A stretch of 64,000 nucleotides of DNA from Clarireedia homoeocarpa. Taxonomy: Eukaryota > Ascomycota > Leotiomycetes > Helotiales > Rutstroemiaceae. Shown piece after piece: positions 24,445 to 36,550 of this stretch (position 1 is the first letter of the stretch; each line of letters opens with the position of its first letter). The stretch spans positions 32,596-96,595 of the forward strand of contig LNKV01000065.1 of the NCBI GenBank assembly GCA_001465935.1, given 5' to 3'. The notes beneath the pieces are model-generated. The model was not told the DNA's origin and searched no databases. It saw only the letters and a list, made by a program, of their open reading frames with translations. Both the position numbers and the translations under genes were made by a program.

Positions 24445-25259
24445 ACTGGCAATTAGATAAGTGATGAGCGAGACAGAGTAGATGTTGTTAGTTGAAACGC
24501 GCGGGGACGCGATGGCCGGAAGCTAGTTGCCCGCTCAGTTTATTTTGGGGTGGAGTTATAGGGCTGGGATATGCCGATAGGCAACTAATACGAGATAAGA
24601 AAATGTCTGAGGGGCTAAAAGATATTTGAATAGATGGCCTCAGTTAGAGAATTCAACGGAACTGGCTGGTTCCAAAGGTTCGTTTTGAGGTGCCATTGAA
24701 GAAAGTATTGCTGTCTCTACAATATTGAGTCGAGCTGTGCGACATACCATGCCATCCATTGAATTATAACATTTCAGGTATCACAACATTTATAGACAAA
24801 GTTATATGCAAATGCACTTAGTACTTCTATTGACTGTAAAAACAGTAACCCGATCAACCGGTGTAGCCAATCCTTAATCCACCTTCATTCGTTCCTCAGT
24901 CCAGTCCAGCCCTTGGACGCTGACTGGAAAAATCAATGCTTTTGAAGTTATAAATAACCCTCATAGCTCATGATCAACAGCACTACCGCCCATGTTCCCT
25001 CTATCCATGAAGTTCTTGATGTAATTGCCCTAACATCGCCAGAAATAACTCCATCGTGCTTTATAACAATGTCAAATATGCAAAAATGAATACGAAGCCA
25101 CAAGACCTGTCCGTCAACGCCGCTGTAGTAACCCAAATATGAATCCTTCCATGTTGCAAAACGCCATATATCCGTTTCGTGGGTATCATCCGTCCCCCAA
25201 AAACCAAGCTGCGGATAAATAAAAGTGATAATTCGTAAAAGATGTGAAGATTGTGACCA
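24445..25259. other. Intergenic between SCAP and TSC10
   Basis: Promoter region of TSC10 and 3' region of SCAP, both on the - strand. No further gene seen. Confidence 0.5.
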
Positions 25260-28200
25260 TCAGTTTGTCCTCTTGCGCGTGAGAACCGGCTTCTTCCTCC
25301 TTGTTGTGGCAGGCGCCATACCAACAAACACTTCATCAGTGTCATTATTGGGACGGTCGTAGCGCTCGTGGCCGACGGTGATGAGCTTCACAATATTGCC
25401 TATGCCCACTACAATACTGTTCATACCAACTCTGATGACAGGTCCAAGTTTACCAACCAGTAGTAACTGGTCATACTCAGAGTTCAGGGGTACTGAACAT
25501 TCGTCACCTCTGCCTCCTAGACTCCACACTTCCCAACCATCTTTTTCCAAAGATGGACTTGATCCCAGTCGGCGATCATTACCACCACGTCGTCGTAGTC
25601 CATTCCCTCCAAGAGCAGTGAGCGGTTGGCCAATCATTCCGTTTTTGCCCTTGTTCACCTTCTTCCGTACACCAACCACGTATCCTGATTGCACAACTTG
25701 CCAATCACCAGGATCGGTAATGCGATACTTCCGTTCGACAGTCTCTCGCCACAGACAACAAGTTTTGGAACCAGGAGTGTTCGGGTCGCGGAAGCATATC
25801 GTGTCGCCATCCTGTTTTGGTAAGTAAGACTGCATGACAAGGTCACTAGTCTCGACGCAGGTATATACAAGCGCAAAATAGCCTAGACCAACGGAGCCAC
25901 ACTGAGGCCTGCGTCTTGTCGAATGAAAGCATTGTAATGTACCTGCTTTGATAGGTTCGGTTACAAAGGAGTGGGTGACATTATGCGTAAAAACATCAAC
26001 TAGGTCTACACTGTGATTCCGGACCGCGAGAAAGGAAGACAATGCGGGTAATGGTAGAACTGATATTACGTCTTTGTCGTCCGAAACCCAGGGAAATCGT
26101 AGATCATTTGAAATCCAACCATTCTCTTGTTGTACTGCGACATGTACACAGCCGCGCTTCGATGCAGTGATAATCTTTGGGGGTGGAATAACACCATTTG
26201 TGTTAACCTTCTCGACATGTGGTTCGACACAAACCAATGGGCTACGACAGATCTGAAGGTCTTTGGCGATATTGTGTTCCATGTGAAGTTCTGTCATAAG
26301 GCCGCTTGGCCGCACAATTATAACCGGGTCGATAAGCTCTGTTTGATCGTGACCGAAGAAAAATGCAACAGGTGGGCGACCCTTCAAATCCACAGCCATT
26401 ACTGGGCCCCATCTTCTTTCCGGGAGATTCCAAAGCGTAACAGTACTCTTCGATAAGATTGCTAGCCAGTTAGAGTCACTATCAATTGCCATGGATGTGA
26501 CCGGAAAAGGATCAATGTCAGACCCGGGATCTTCAATGACATAACTTCGACCAGAGTGTTGTGCGTCCCAGACCCGTATCCACCGATCCAAGCCAACCGA
26601 CACAATAATTCCATCACGAGATGCTGTCATCAGAACGATATCCAAGGCATGGCCAGGTCCGAAAGTCTTGACAGATAACAGGGGCTCATCGCCATGGCCT
26701 TCGTGATTCTCGTCATCCGATGGCTCATCGGAAAGAAGGTATTTGATAAACCGGTTTACTAAACCTCCAATGAGAATCACAAAAATAATTGAATGCGAAG
26801 TGTGATTTTCAATAAAATCATAAAATGCTGGAAGAAATAGTCTGACCCCGAGGCGATTGGGTGTGCGGTCGGAACCATGCAAGACAAAAATCAATGGATC
26901 GTATACCTGCGAAATGAAGCTATGTGATTTGGGTTTGATGATGTCCATAACTTCATGCACAGTTTCATGGTCCTGCAGACGCAGCCATGCTGTCGGGGTC
27001 CTGGCCTGGTGTATATCAACTTCTAGGACGGATGTAGAAGTCGGCGAATTCGAGCCCAACAGATGTCGACTACTCTGTAAAATGCTTTCATCGAAGTGCC
27101 ACTGACAACCCAAAACTGCAACTATGACAACAAGTGTGCCAACAATTCGTGTAGAAGGCATCTTTCCACCATGAAAAATGAAATCGATCCAAGGATTTGT
27201 GGGGGCTCTTTCGGGAGATGAATAGCGCCGTTCTCGAGAGGCTGCCAGAGTGTCGTTCAGCTGCGGTCGACGTACATCAATGCTTAAAATAGGTGCGAAA
27301 AATGTCAACAAGTAGAAAAAGTCGAACAGCAAGGCGAGGACTGCAAAGATGCAAAAAGTGACAGATGCTTCTCCGCCAACCTTGGAGACAAGCCATAAGA
27401 ACAGAAGTCTCTGACCCGTGTTTGCCAGGAAAATATGGCCCTTCTTTCCGAAAGCTTCCGCCAATCTGAGAGTAGGATGATTAGATGAGGGGGTAACAAT
27501 GACAGCTCTAACAAGCTGCAGCATGTTTTCTGTGCCGCAAAATACAACAATCAAGGGGTAGTACTCTCGTGGTATCATTGATAAGTCGATCTTAAATATA
27601 GCGCAGATAGTGAATGTCGATGTGAAGGTAAATCCCAATTGGGTTGTTGCAGTTATAAGGAGCCCGAGTCGTGATTTAAGAGCTCTCAGACCCCATAGGG
27701 TTGCTATAAACCACCATGCACCGGCAACATACGCGGTGAAGAGGATCACATATTCCCAGGTTGGAGTGGGTTGAAAACGAAACTCATAAGGAATGCTCCT
27801 TGAGGAGCGTCCATTGGAAGGAATGACGCGCCAGTTATCAGAACCTATTGCTGCAAGTTGAGCTGCCCTCTCTTCCCAAACCTTTCCGACAGGCGAGTCG
27901 CGCATGTGCAATAAAGTTATGACCAATGCATCTGCAGCTACGAGGCGGTGATCTTCAAATCGCTTACCGCTGAAGACGGTGGAATGTCTCAAGGTTACAT
28001 TGACAGACGTCGACCGATGAAAGTTGGTGTTGACCGTGTTGATGATGTCATTATCCGCAGCTATAGCCTCCCGTGAACATGACCAGTACTGTAGTGGTGA
28101 ATGAAAGAACCATGACGAATTCGTTAAGCCATTGGCAGCATGAAAGCTATTTCGCACGTCTACCGGCATGTCAATCAGCGGATCGATGACCTGAACCTGG

Positions 28201-28733
28201 TTTGATGTCATACGAGGATTAAAGTCGACAGTTGGTCCGAGAACTTTATCTTGAATCTCTAATGCAGCTTGAAGAACATGCGGCTCAAGAGCCTTCATAT
28301 AACTACCTATCTCCAATTTAGCGCTTCAACCTCTCTCAGCCCTCTTCTATTGACATACCATGTACCCATATTGATCGCATAACCACGTCGGGCGTTCGTG
28401 TATTATCAAGTTGATTGAGGGGCTGCGCAGATGTCCATACGTGGTGGGGAAGGTTGGATGCGCCATTGGTGAAGCCACTCGTAAAGAGGAAAGGGAAGGG
28501 ATAGATGAGAAGAGTTGCGATGACGGTGGAAATAGTGATGGCAGCAATCGAGTGCTTTGCGGCATTGTAGCCAAATCGTGTAAAATTGTCTCGAATTGGG
28601 TGTTTGGGATTGAGGTCTGGAGGTTCCGTCGTTCTAAAGATTAGAAGGAATTAGTATTATTAGCTTTGCACTATCAAGATCATGGTACGGGCCCTACATA
28701 CCCTCTAAATGGATAGAGAAGGTACCAAATCAT
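25260..28733 (-). CDS. SREBP cleavage-activating protein (SCAP) homologue
   Basis: Three exons on the - strand, 28733-28702, 28633-28359 and 28306-25260, give 1117 residues. The first exon encodes only MIWYLLYPFRG (junction Gly). The second gives the first membrane helix (HSIAAITISTVIATLLIYPF) and the luminal SNLPHHVWTSAQP. The third carries a luminal loop with N-glycosylation sites. Then come the sterol-sensing multi-helix domain at about residues 285-445 (TWEYVILFTAYVAGAWWFIA onward), another helix near 600, and a cytosolic WD40 region (GHALDIVLMTASRDGIIVSV, LDRWIRVWDAQHS). SCAP escorts SREBP from ER to Golgi when sterols are low. No SREBP or INSIG gene is in the window. Exons 1 and 2 are supported by family-typical sequence and frame. 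Confidence 0.88.
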
Positions 28734-31700
28734 AGCGGCGGAACAGTCCTCGATATTTCCTGCGTCTTGGTATATGCTAGCCAGAGGTAATATAACAACA
28801 ATACCTAATGCGCAAGGACGTCGGATGGGGTAGAAGAACAATTGTATACATGCGTCGACCGGAGGAAGTACTGTCAATAGGGAAGCAATTCTCTTCAGCG
28901 AACGGCACTTTCCCAGAGCCTGTGTGTGAGTAGTAAAAGTTGTGCGAGATTGGGATGTTTGAGTGAGGGTTCGCGATCATTGTAATCGCAAGTCGAAATC
29001 GTATATAGGTGTGCGCACCGGATATGTGTGGTGGGAACCGTGAGCGCGAGGGTGAGGGTCAAGAGTGTCAATGCCGAAGACCCAGCATATTGTATGGATG
29101 TAGAGGAAGTACCTGGGTGGGCCGGGCGACGGTGGAATTAATAGACAAATGGGCGAGTGAGACGACGATGGCAGAGCGAATCGAGGATGTCTCAGCAGCA
29201 GATGCTAGTCGTTCGTAGTGTCGACGTGAAATACGCCTCCGACATCCATCAATCAATAGTACGAAGATATTTACCTGTTGGTGAACGGTCGATTGTTGTC
29301 GTTCTTCATTGGGCTGGGTTATGGAGGGATGGCGATATTGGAGAAAAAGAGCTGAGGTAAGTCTCTTTTTTTTCCCTTGGGCCAAGAAAATTCCCCCCAA
29401 GCGAAATCTGAACCCAGTCGAGTTTCCGAGCTTCCCAGCTCTCCTTGATTCCCGGCTGTGCGCACAAAAGAGGAAGTAAAGTGGGTTCTGTATGCTCGGG
29501 AGGTGAGCCGGACGAATCCCAAGACTCGCTTTTGTCCAACGAATAGAGCTTCGGGACCAATGAGGTTGCAGAACGATGAGGAATCGGTGATGTCGAGGGA
29601 TTACTTCCGTACTGCGAGTTACCTACTAAAAAGTCCCTGTGTTTAGTCTTTGAAGGACGGGCGAGTGCGCGGACCTTGAAAGATAGTTAAGTTAGTAAAG
29701 GGGGGAGGGTAAGTAGCGAGATAGGTAGACTGTGCGGTGGACGACAATAATGATAATGGAGGCCTCGGACTGTATATCTTTGGACGTCTATTTCGCAGCT
29801 TAACCTTACCTTCCTTACCTTGCCTTACCTTGCATACGATACCAGCAGATAGCAATGATGTTGCGTGGAGCAACCAGCACCAGCACCCACCCAGTCTCCG
29901 CTTCTTGCGAAATTTTACCTTGGTGATGCTATTTCGCAATCTTCGATAAATGGAACATAATGGATATCCGCGGCAGATTTGAGCGGGACGTAAAGTGAAG
30001 TGGACCAAGGCACGGATGTTACGCCGTACTTTGTACTTCGTACAGCCGGGGATTCCCAGACAGGCTCAGATTCGGTGTTTATCGAATTAGACAGCCCTTT
30101 CTCTGCCTGGACAGTCTGAGAAACGGGAACGAAGTGGTGTGCACGAGAAGCCATAGCCATGGAGAGCAGCCAGCGTTAGCAGATTAGCATGACGTCGAAA
30201 CCGTACTCGACCTCAGGTGAAGTAGCTCAACTAATACAGGACCTACCTCCCCCCGCACAGTGGGTACTCAGAAATATCCCGTGCAAAGCAAAAAGACGAA
30301 CTGTGTGAAGCGAACAATCGCCAGGGTCGCTTTTGGTTTGTCGACTGCCTCGTGTTATCTCATCTCATTTACCGCTGCAGCGCCGCCTCGTCACACAATG
30401 GCAAAACTTCCTTCCTTTCATTTTCGGGCTTCTGCCGCTACCCCAATAATCCTCTATTTGGTGTTGGCGAACCTACAGAGTCGGACAAAGAGAATTGAGA
30501 CGAGTCAAAGGCTAGATCGTGACAGACCTTCCTCTGACCTGCCAAGTTTGTAGATAGGTGTAAGTTCAATAATGGCCACGCAGACATACCCTTGATGCAA
30601 GAGCTGCAGGACGTGGATAAAGCAGAAAACAAGCCAAAAAAAGACAAAAAATAATTCTAGAGCTTGGAACGATGTATTAAGGAAATGCAGTATTCAATTC
30701 AAACAGGATTGCTCTGCCTCTATATATCCCTCTTCTCCCAGATCCATCGCATACCTTTGCCTATTATTCATTTCAATCATCGTATGCTTTTCCTCTATTC
30801 TGACACGTCTTCACAATAATATCGCGTGATTTCAGCGGCCTTTACTGTCTCCGCCCGAGCGACGATGGATTCTGGAATACCCCTTTACAGACACGGGATC
30901 TAAAAAAAGGCTTTTCAGTGCTGATGAATTGCCCATTCGGGCTTCGACTCATCTAGCCTCTGCGGGGTGCACAGTGGGGAAGGACTAATGCAATGACACG
31001 CTTTCCAGAAAATTCTGCTGCTGAAAGGTATGAAAGTGTTGGATGACGCGAATCCCATGTGCAATGTTCGGAATTCATGTCTTCCTTTCAACCGGTGGGA
31101 ACTACAGTAATACACTTTGAAGTAAGTTAACCCACACTAAATAGCATCAACTCACTCGCTACGGAGCAGCCATCTTCCTGCTCATTAAGAATCCTCAATG
31201 ATTCAAACAAGTTGTGCTTAAATCTGTGTGGTACCGCTTTACACCACACCCTGCAGGAAGCCGTAGAACTATTTCGCGCTTTTCGGGCTGGGGCATTCGG
31301 GCCGCGGATCACGCGTTCTTGTGGAAGGGATCTCTGTGCATCTCTGAGAAATCATATTTTCATACCAGAGTCCCCCGAGCAAATAAAGCGCAATAATATT
31401 GTATATCTGTTGCAAGTACCATTGAACTCTGAAGCCAGGTGTGCATCCTCACGGTCCTTGCGTGAACAATACTCGCGCCATATTGCACAAGGACAAAACT
31501 CCTCAAGGAATGAGTTACCGAATACTTCCGGCTATTCTATAAGGCTGTGCTATTGTCTCGTGGTTCCAAACACGTAAGGTCAAAAAAACAACATCTAGAG
31601 AGGGTATTTTAAGCATCGTAAAGGATTAGATGCAATGGCGTACAAGTGCGCGTGCGAACCATGAAAACGGCGACCACCCGAAACGTGCGCCTATGATTCA

Positions 31701-32437
31701 TCAAACTTGCAATGCCGATACTGCACGGGATTGAGATATGCCCTCCTCTTGCCCAGAAGCTTTGTAGCTGCAGCCAAAGGACTACATTGACAGGATGTCA
31801 ATGTGACATAGCCTGTGATCGGCACCTACTGATCGTCCATACGGCTGCGACTCTCCATGAGAACATTCTAGTTTTCGCCAAGTCCTGGCTTTTCAGGGCT
31901 CATGGCTCACAAGTGTGTATTTTGAATTCTTATAACGTCAGTGTTCTCGTCACCATCGCCTCTAGATCCCGTCCTGCTGTTCTCAGGAGCACCTGGCAGG
32001 ACATGATGCGGACCTGCGAAATCTATTCTTTGGCGAAAGTGAAGACAAAAGGCTGTTCCTCTTGCTTCAACATAACCACAATTCTATTCGCTCTCGAAGT
32101 ATGTTTTAGCTGCGAGTTTCTCGTCAATAGTGCTTTCCAAACTCGGCTGAGGTGTGTTAGCGACAGTAGTAAGTCGCTCCTACTTTTCTCTCTGTCTGCA
32201 ACTTTTCGGCTCTCTTACTACCTTACCTGCCTACCTGACTCCATCGTGGAATTACTTGCTTTACCTGACTTCATATCCTCTATTCGATGGATACTTTTTA
32301 ATACTTTCTTCTGCCACGATGCATGTTCTACACTCTTCGCTATACCTAAAGATCCAATTACAAGTTTCAAATACCAAACCAACCTCCTACAGTTTACAAA
32401 ATCAATCAAAGAATAATCGACTTCTTCGTAACTTAGT
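28734..32437. other. Gene-poor stretch of 3.7 kb
   Basis: It runs from the SCAP promoter (left) to the leader of the second rhodopsin gene (right). No recognisable gene. Around 29800-29835 is a short run of CCTTAC-type repeats. The longest frame (31712-32416, +) has no domain and ends in the presumed leader of the next gene. Confidence 0.45.
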
Positions 32438-33495
32438 ATGGAATCTTATGTCCCATCTATTCTCGCCGTAACCATTACATTCCTGGTCCTCGGGGTTACC
32501 GCCGTTGCGTTACGATTTTACACGCGCGTAATTGCAGCAAACCTTATCGGCAATGATGATATTCTCGTACTGGGAGCCCTGGTAATGTCTTGATGCTGTC
32601 TACTCGTCTAGTCTTACTCTAATTCAAACCTGCAGATTCTGTATATCATAATGGCATCGTTCCTTTTCATTGGGGTTCAGCATGGTATGGGGCAACACGA
32701 AGATGACTTGGAGATAGATGATGTTGTGGAAAGCTCAAAGGTAAATCTGCGTGTTCGTCGCCTTGAGTGACACTATTGACATTCAGTAGTACATCTGGCT
32801 CACCATTCTCTTCTACATAAACGTCGTTACCATCGTTAAAGCATCCATGACGACATGTCTTCTTCGTCTGGCGGTGGGAAGCCCATACGAATACATCCTC
32901 TGGGGAGCCCTCGCTGTGAACATAATCTTATGCTTCATTGCGAGCTTTTACATGATCTTCAATTGCCGCCCGATCGAGTACGCATGGACTCAAGCCAATG
33001 CTGATGTTGATGGACATTGCAATTATGATTCGGCTGATGCACTGGGCTACGCTTGGGCCGGATTCTCGATCGCACTGTATGGACTGCTTGTTCTTATCCC
33101 TGTCTTTTTGGTTTGGAACATGCATATGCACGTCAAAAAGAAGATGTTGGTTATTGCAGTCCTAGGAATGGGGCTGATGTAAGTCTAGCAGCATTTTATA
33201 CCAGCTACATGTACTAACATCAAATTAGTGCAGCTATCGCCGCCTGTGTACGTATAGGGGTGTTCTCCGTAGATCTGGATTATGGAGATCCTCTCTGTAC
33301 GTTTTCTATAATCCGCTCACTTTACAGGAACTAACAGTCACGATGACAGATTCTATCTCGCCCACTTTAATCTGCTCTGTCGCTGAGGCTGGCATTGGGA
33401 TTGTAACTAGCTGCATGGCAACCTTGCGCCCTCTCCTACGACATTTGAAAATTCAGAGTTTCAGCGAGTCTGAATCTAGACCAGAAGATAGGTAG
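32438..33495 (+). CDS. Fungal rhodopsin-domain membrane protein, tail cut by in-frame TAG
   Basis: Five exons, 32438-32581, 32636-32740, 32790-33178, 33229-33296 and 33350-33495, give 283 residues. Helix 1 (ILAVTITFLVLGVTAVALRF) is followed by YTRVIAANLIGNDDILVLGA, the family's R-x-Y-x-R...D-D signature in divergent form. Helices IYMASFLFIG-like, YIWLTILFYINVVTIVKASM, LVNIILCFIASFYMIF, the NCRPIEYAWTQA motif, and SPTLICSVAEAGIGIVTSCM follow. The TAG at 33493 is preceded by SESESRPEDR. The same frame then stays open to 33753 with hydrophilic tail-like sequence, so the gene may be prematurely stopped. At the exon 3 acceptor (CAGTAG|TAC) only the second AG avoids a stop. Function presumed plasma-membrane sensing; no ligand known. 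Confidence 0.75.
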
Positions 33496-34155
33496 CCTCG
33501 CCATCATGACTATAGAATGTCAACGGTATCCCGGATTTGGGAAAGAGTCAAAGGCACCGGTGCACATACTGTAACTGTAGTAAATCGCGGAAGTCACGCC
33601 ACGACTAACTCGGGTGGTGGGATCAAGGAGAGCAAAACAATTCAAATCAATACCATCAAAAGAAAGAGCACAGAAATTCAACACGATTGGGAGAGGCAGG
33701 GGAAGGCTGGAAAAATCCCCGATGCGGAGGATGTGAATACTGGCGGGTGGTAGGGTTAGATAGACAAGCTGCGGGCTGGCGTAAGTCGTGTGAGGGAAAA
33801 CGAATTCATCTTTAGACATGGGTCCCAAGGTTGCGTAAAGAAATTGTTTCAAATTCAGGTTAAACATCTGGTTCGTTCGTTCCAACAATTCTAAGACTGT
33901 ACTTTGTGGTCATTCAATTCTGATTCCTTGTAACTTTAATTGTCGATCTCCCTTTCAGCCGCATCATCGGCGGCATTACGTTAATGCCTCGTAGGCCATA
34001 TGGTCATACAAAATTATTTTGCCATGCCTGTCATATATATCCGCCAGGAATCATCCTGTCCCACCCGGTAGAATTCAACCACCTATAGTACAATATGCGA
34101 GCAATAATCCAATCAAATTTACTAAACCTCCAGCTCCCCGCGCAATATACCCCTT
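33496..34155. other. Intergenic; includes open tail frame after the rhodopsin stop
   Basis: From 33496 to 33753 the rhodopsin frame stays open (MSTVSRIWERVKGTGAHTVT and onward). The remainder is 3' flank of this gene and of the DUF4202 gene, which converge here. Confidence 0.5.
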
Positions 34156-34743
34156 TTACCCCGCCAGCGCCTTCTCTACCAACCCCCTATTCCTCTCACT
34201 CATCCCAATCTCCAACGCCAGCCTCCTCCCCTCCTCACTCATCTTCGCCCACGTCTTCCTCAAAATCCCCAGCATTTTCTCCTCCTCCATGCCCTTCTCA
34301 AACTCCTCAAACTGATCGTCCAGAAACACCAAGCACGCCACATCCTCCAAGACCTGCGTCTCCTCGTTCTGTTTCAGATCCTCCTTCCGGATCAGCGCCG
34401 CGACCGCCTCGGCTTCCTCCGCCGTAAAGTTACAGCCGATGCAAATCGCCGAGGCGAGATCCGCTTGCCGCTTCTTGAGGAAGCTGCGCCACGCGAAATA
34501 CCCGGCTTTCGTCGCGGGATACGAGGCCCGTGGGATCTCCCACCGCCGGAAGTGTTGTGCGCGGATGGCGACGCGGAGGATGGGTGAGGCGGAGGGGCAG
34601 CGCTGGGTTAGGTAGTGCGTCATTTTGCGCGCGTAGTGCAGTTCGTATGGGATGGGGCTGTTGTTTATGATGATCTTGTTGGGGTCTTGGGCGTGGGCTT
34701 CGTCGATTAGGGAGATGGCTGCTTCGTAATTTTCGGCGGCCAT
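34156..34743 (-). CDS. DUF4202 family protein
   Basis: Intronless, 195 residues, ATG at 34743. The sequence matches the DUF4202 family: AISLIDEAHAQDPNKI near the start, ELHYARKMTHYLTQRCPSAS, LRVAIRAQHFRRWEIPRASY, LKKRQADLASAICIGCNFT, LEDVACLVFLDDQFEEFEKG. The His/Arg-rich core (ARKM and AIRAQHFRRW) and FLDDQF segments are the conserved family blocks. Proteins of this family are sometimes labelled as glutamyl-tRNA synthetase-related in databases, but I know of no demonstrated activity. Length is normal and no break is visible. It converges with the rhodopsin gene on the left. Confidence 0.85.
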   Translation of the reverse strand: MAAENYEAAISLIDEAHAQDPNKIIINNSPIPYELHYARKMTHYLTQRCPSASPILRVAIRAQHFRRWEIPRASYPATKAGYFAWRSFLKKRQADLASAICIGCNFTAEEAEAVAALIRKEDLKQNEETQVLEDVACLVFLDDQFEEFEKGMEEEKMLGILRKTWAKMSEEGRRLALEIGMSERNRGLVEKALAG

Positions 34744-35866
34744 GGTGGTGGGCGGGGCCGGAGCTGGGGGTTGAGGTTGGTTGGACGAATGGATGATTGA
34801 CCGTGGGGACTGAGGGATTGTTGCTATGAGGCTTGTTCGTATGCCTCGGACTGGGTACTCAGACCGTCGTAGCTGCTATTGTGACGAAACGTGCTACGAA
34901 TGATGGGCTTTGGTTTTGAGAGAAGCTTAGGTTTTGAGAGAAGCTTAGGTCACTGAAAGTAAACTTTGGAATGAGGGGTTGACTTTCGATAAGAGGTCCG
35001 ATAAGAGGTCTCACGTGATCCTACAGTCACGGAGTTGTGGTGGTTAACGCCCGCTAAAGCTTGTTGTGCCATCTCGACAACTTTGCAGAGATGAGGTTGC
35101 TGCTAGCATCTGCAATCAGAGTCAACGCAGACCTTCAAACATCTAGCTGAGAATGTCTCGTCACATGTAGTTCACTGGGATTGTCATTCCAAAATGCGTA
35201 TCTGAATCTGCGAATCTAGGAATTCTAACCCTCTGACTCTCGTTACAGCTTTGAGTGTCCAACCGAGACCAAAACTTGTCGACAAAAGGTCTCCGCCGCT
35301 GCTAGATTAGGCGCTTGAGTATCAGTCTCGTACCAAGTCATAGGCATCTTCTATTATCTGGGTTGGAATGCCCATGAGGGCCATTGCTTTGGTTACCGAA
35401 GTGGCGGTGTCCCACTCCCTTTCTTGAGCCTGCGATACTTTTCCCGCGCAAGTCACAGCGCGTCTACTGTATCAGAGCTTCCTTCAGGCCGAGAAGTACA
35501 GGAATGGGTCTGTTTAATGCTGGGGATGCTTCATGTCAAGACACGGCTATTCCTGTTTACATGAGATGGCTGTGGGATCATGGTACTTTTGATCTTAACG
35601 AATTAGTATCTATACGAAGCTTTTTTATATCAAACCACCAACATGGTGTTCGCTATCTACTGTATAATACGGGCTCAGTTGATGATGCTACAGCACATCT
35701 ATTGTCCATAGCCATTTTCGTCACTACCTTCATACTCAATTCAATACTTTGGTAACATAGCGGACACATTCGTTATTCTCAGAGCAATGTCGCGGTCACG
35801 CAACCCCCCAAATACCTTACTTGGACATCAGATTCGTGACGACAGTTAGTTCAAGCTATACATTTT
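34744..35866. other. Intergenic with short tandem duplications
   Basis: Upstream region of the DUF4202 gene and of the first gene of the modular family. It contains two short perfect or near-perfect tandem duplications (34913-34948 and 34988-35011). A + frame at 35384-35755 has no recognisable domain. Confidence 0.5.
34913..34948. repeat. Tandem 18-bp duplication
   Basis: The unit GTTTTGAGAGAAGCTTAG occurs twice head to tail without mismatch. A second small duplication (12-bp unit beginning GATAAGAGGTC) lies at 34988-35011. Confidence 0.9.
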
Positions 35867-36550
35867 ATGAAATATACTGATCAGACTTTAGTTGATGTTT
35901 ACGATAAGAATGGAAACCATGTCAGGGTCACTGTACAAAATCACACGGTAAATATTCTTACTGTCGATGCTTATTTCGAGGATGTGAACTTTATTCGCAG
36001 TCGAGAAGTTTACCATATCGTCGATCTGAGAACTTCAGAAAGTTTTAGAGACTACATGAATGGTGTTAGGGAACAAGAGGGAAAGAATAAGTACAAAAGG
36101 AATATTGTGCTTCTTAGCCCAGGTGATTTTGCGGTTATGCAGCATGAATCGACTCAACGCACGGACCGGTCTCACATTGATAACCAGGAGGAAGCAAAGG
36201 CAGCGCCTTCTTTACAAAGAAAGCCTGGCGATTTGAAACGTGAAAAACACCCGCGGAATTATGGCACAAGTAAAAGGGCAAATCCAGACGCAAATCCAAA
36301 CGCATATCGAGAGACGCATGAAAGACGCGCGAAATTACATGATGGAAACCCAAACAAACAGGCGCACGGGGGACACGCGAGATCAAAGTATCTAGACGAA
36401 TATCCCAAGGAGAAGCGTGATGAAGCTCGACACCGCGCAGACAGCAGAGGAGGGTCCCGAAAATCAGCAATGCTCTCCTCCTTGCGCGGCATGTTCAGAT
36501 TGAAAAAATCTGGTAGCCCCAAACGTCATGAGCGTCAACATCTCCTCTAG
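35867..36550 (+). CDS. Modular-family protein A (unknown), one module plus basic tail
   Basis: Single exon, 227 residues. It opens with MKYTDQTLVDVYDKNGNHVR and continues RVTVQNHTVNILTVDAYFED. This resembles the module starts of the three genes that follow: a Tyr, then a beta strand ending in Asn. The folded part ends near residue 95 (NIVLLSPGDFAVMQ). The rest is a hydrophilic His/Arg/Lys-rich tail closing with SSLRGMFRLKKSGSPKRHER. The opening MKY equals the K-Y junction at which modules are spliced in gene D, so this frame might be the last exon of a longer gene whose earlier exons I could not find. Function unknown; no signal peptide or membrane helix. Confidence 0.55.
   Translation: MKYTDQTLVDVYDKNGNHVRVTVQNHTVNILTVDAYFEDVNFIRSREVYHIVDLRTSESFRDYMNGVREQEGKNKYKRNIVLLSPGDFAVMQHESTQRTDRSHIDNQEEAKAAPSLQRKPGDLKREKHPRNYGTSKRANPDANPNAYRETHERRAKLHDGNPNKQAHGGHARSKYLDEYPKEKRDEARHRADSRGGSRKSAMLSSLRGMFRLKKSGSPKRHERQHLL

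Noticed and set aside
31712..32416. 234-codon + strand frame upstream of the second rhodopsin gene
   Set aside because: No domain, erratic composition, no neighbouring exons, and it overlaps the likely leader of the gene starting at 32438.
33490..33516. 24-bp intron GTAGCC..ATAG removing the rhodopsin TAG
   Set aside because: Far below the usual minimum intron length of about 45 bp in this genome.
34019..34427. Pro/Ser-rich + frames opposite the DUF4202 gene
   Set aside because: Antisense shadow of a GC-rich coding region.
35384..35755. + frame upstream of gene A
   Set aside because: No module pattern and no splice connection to gene A that keeps the frame.
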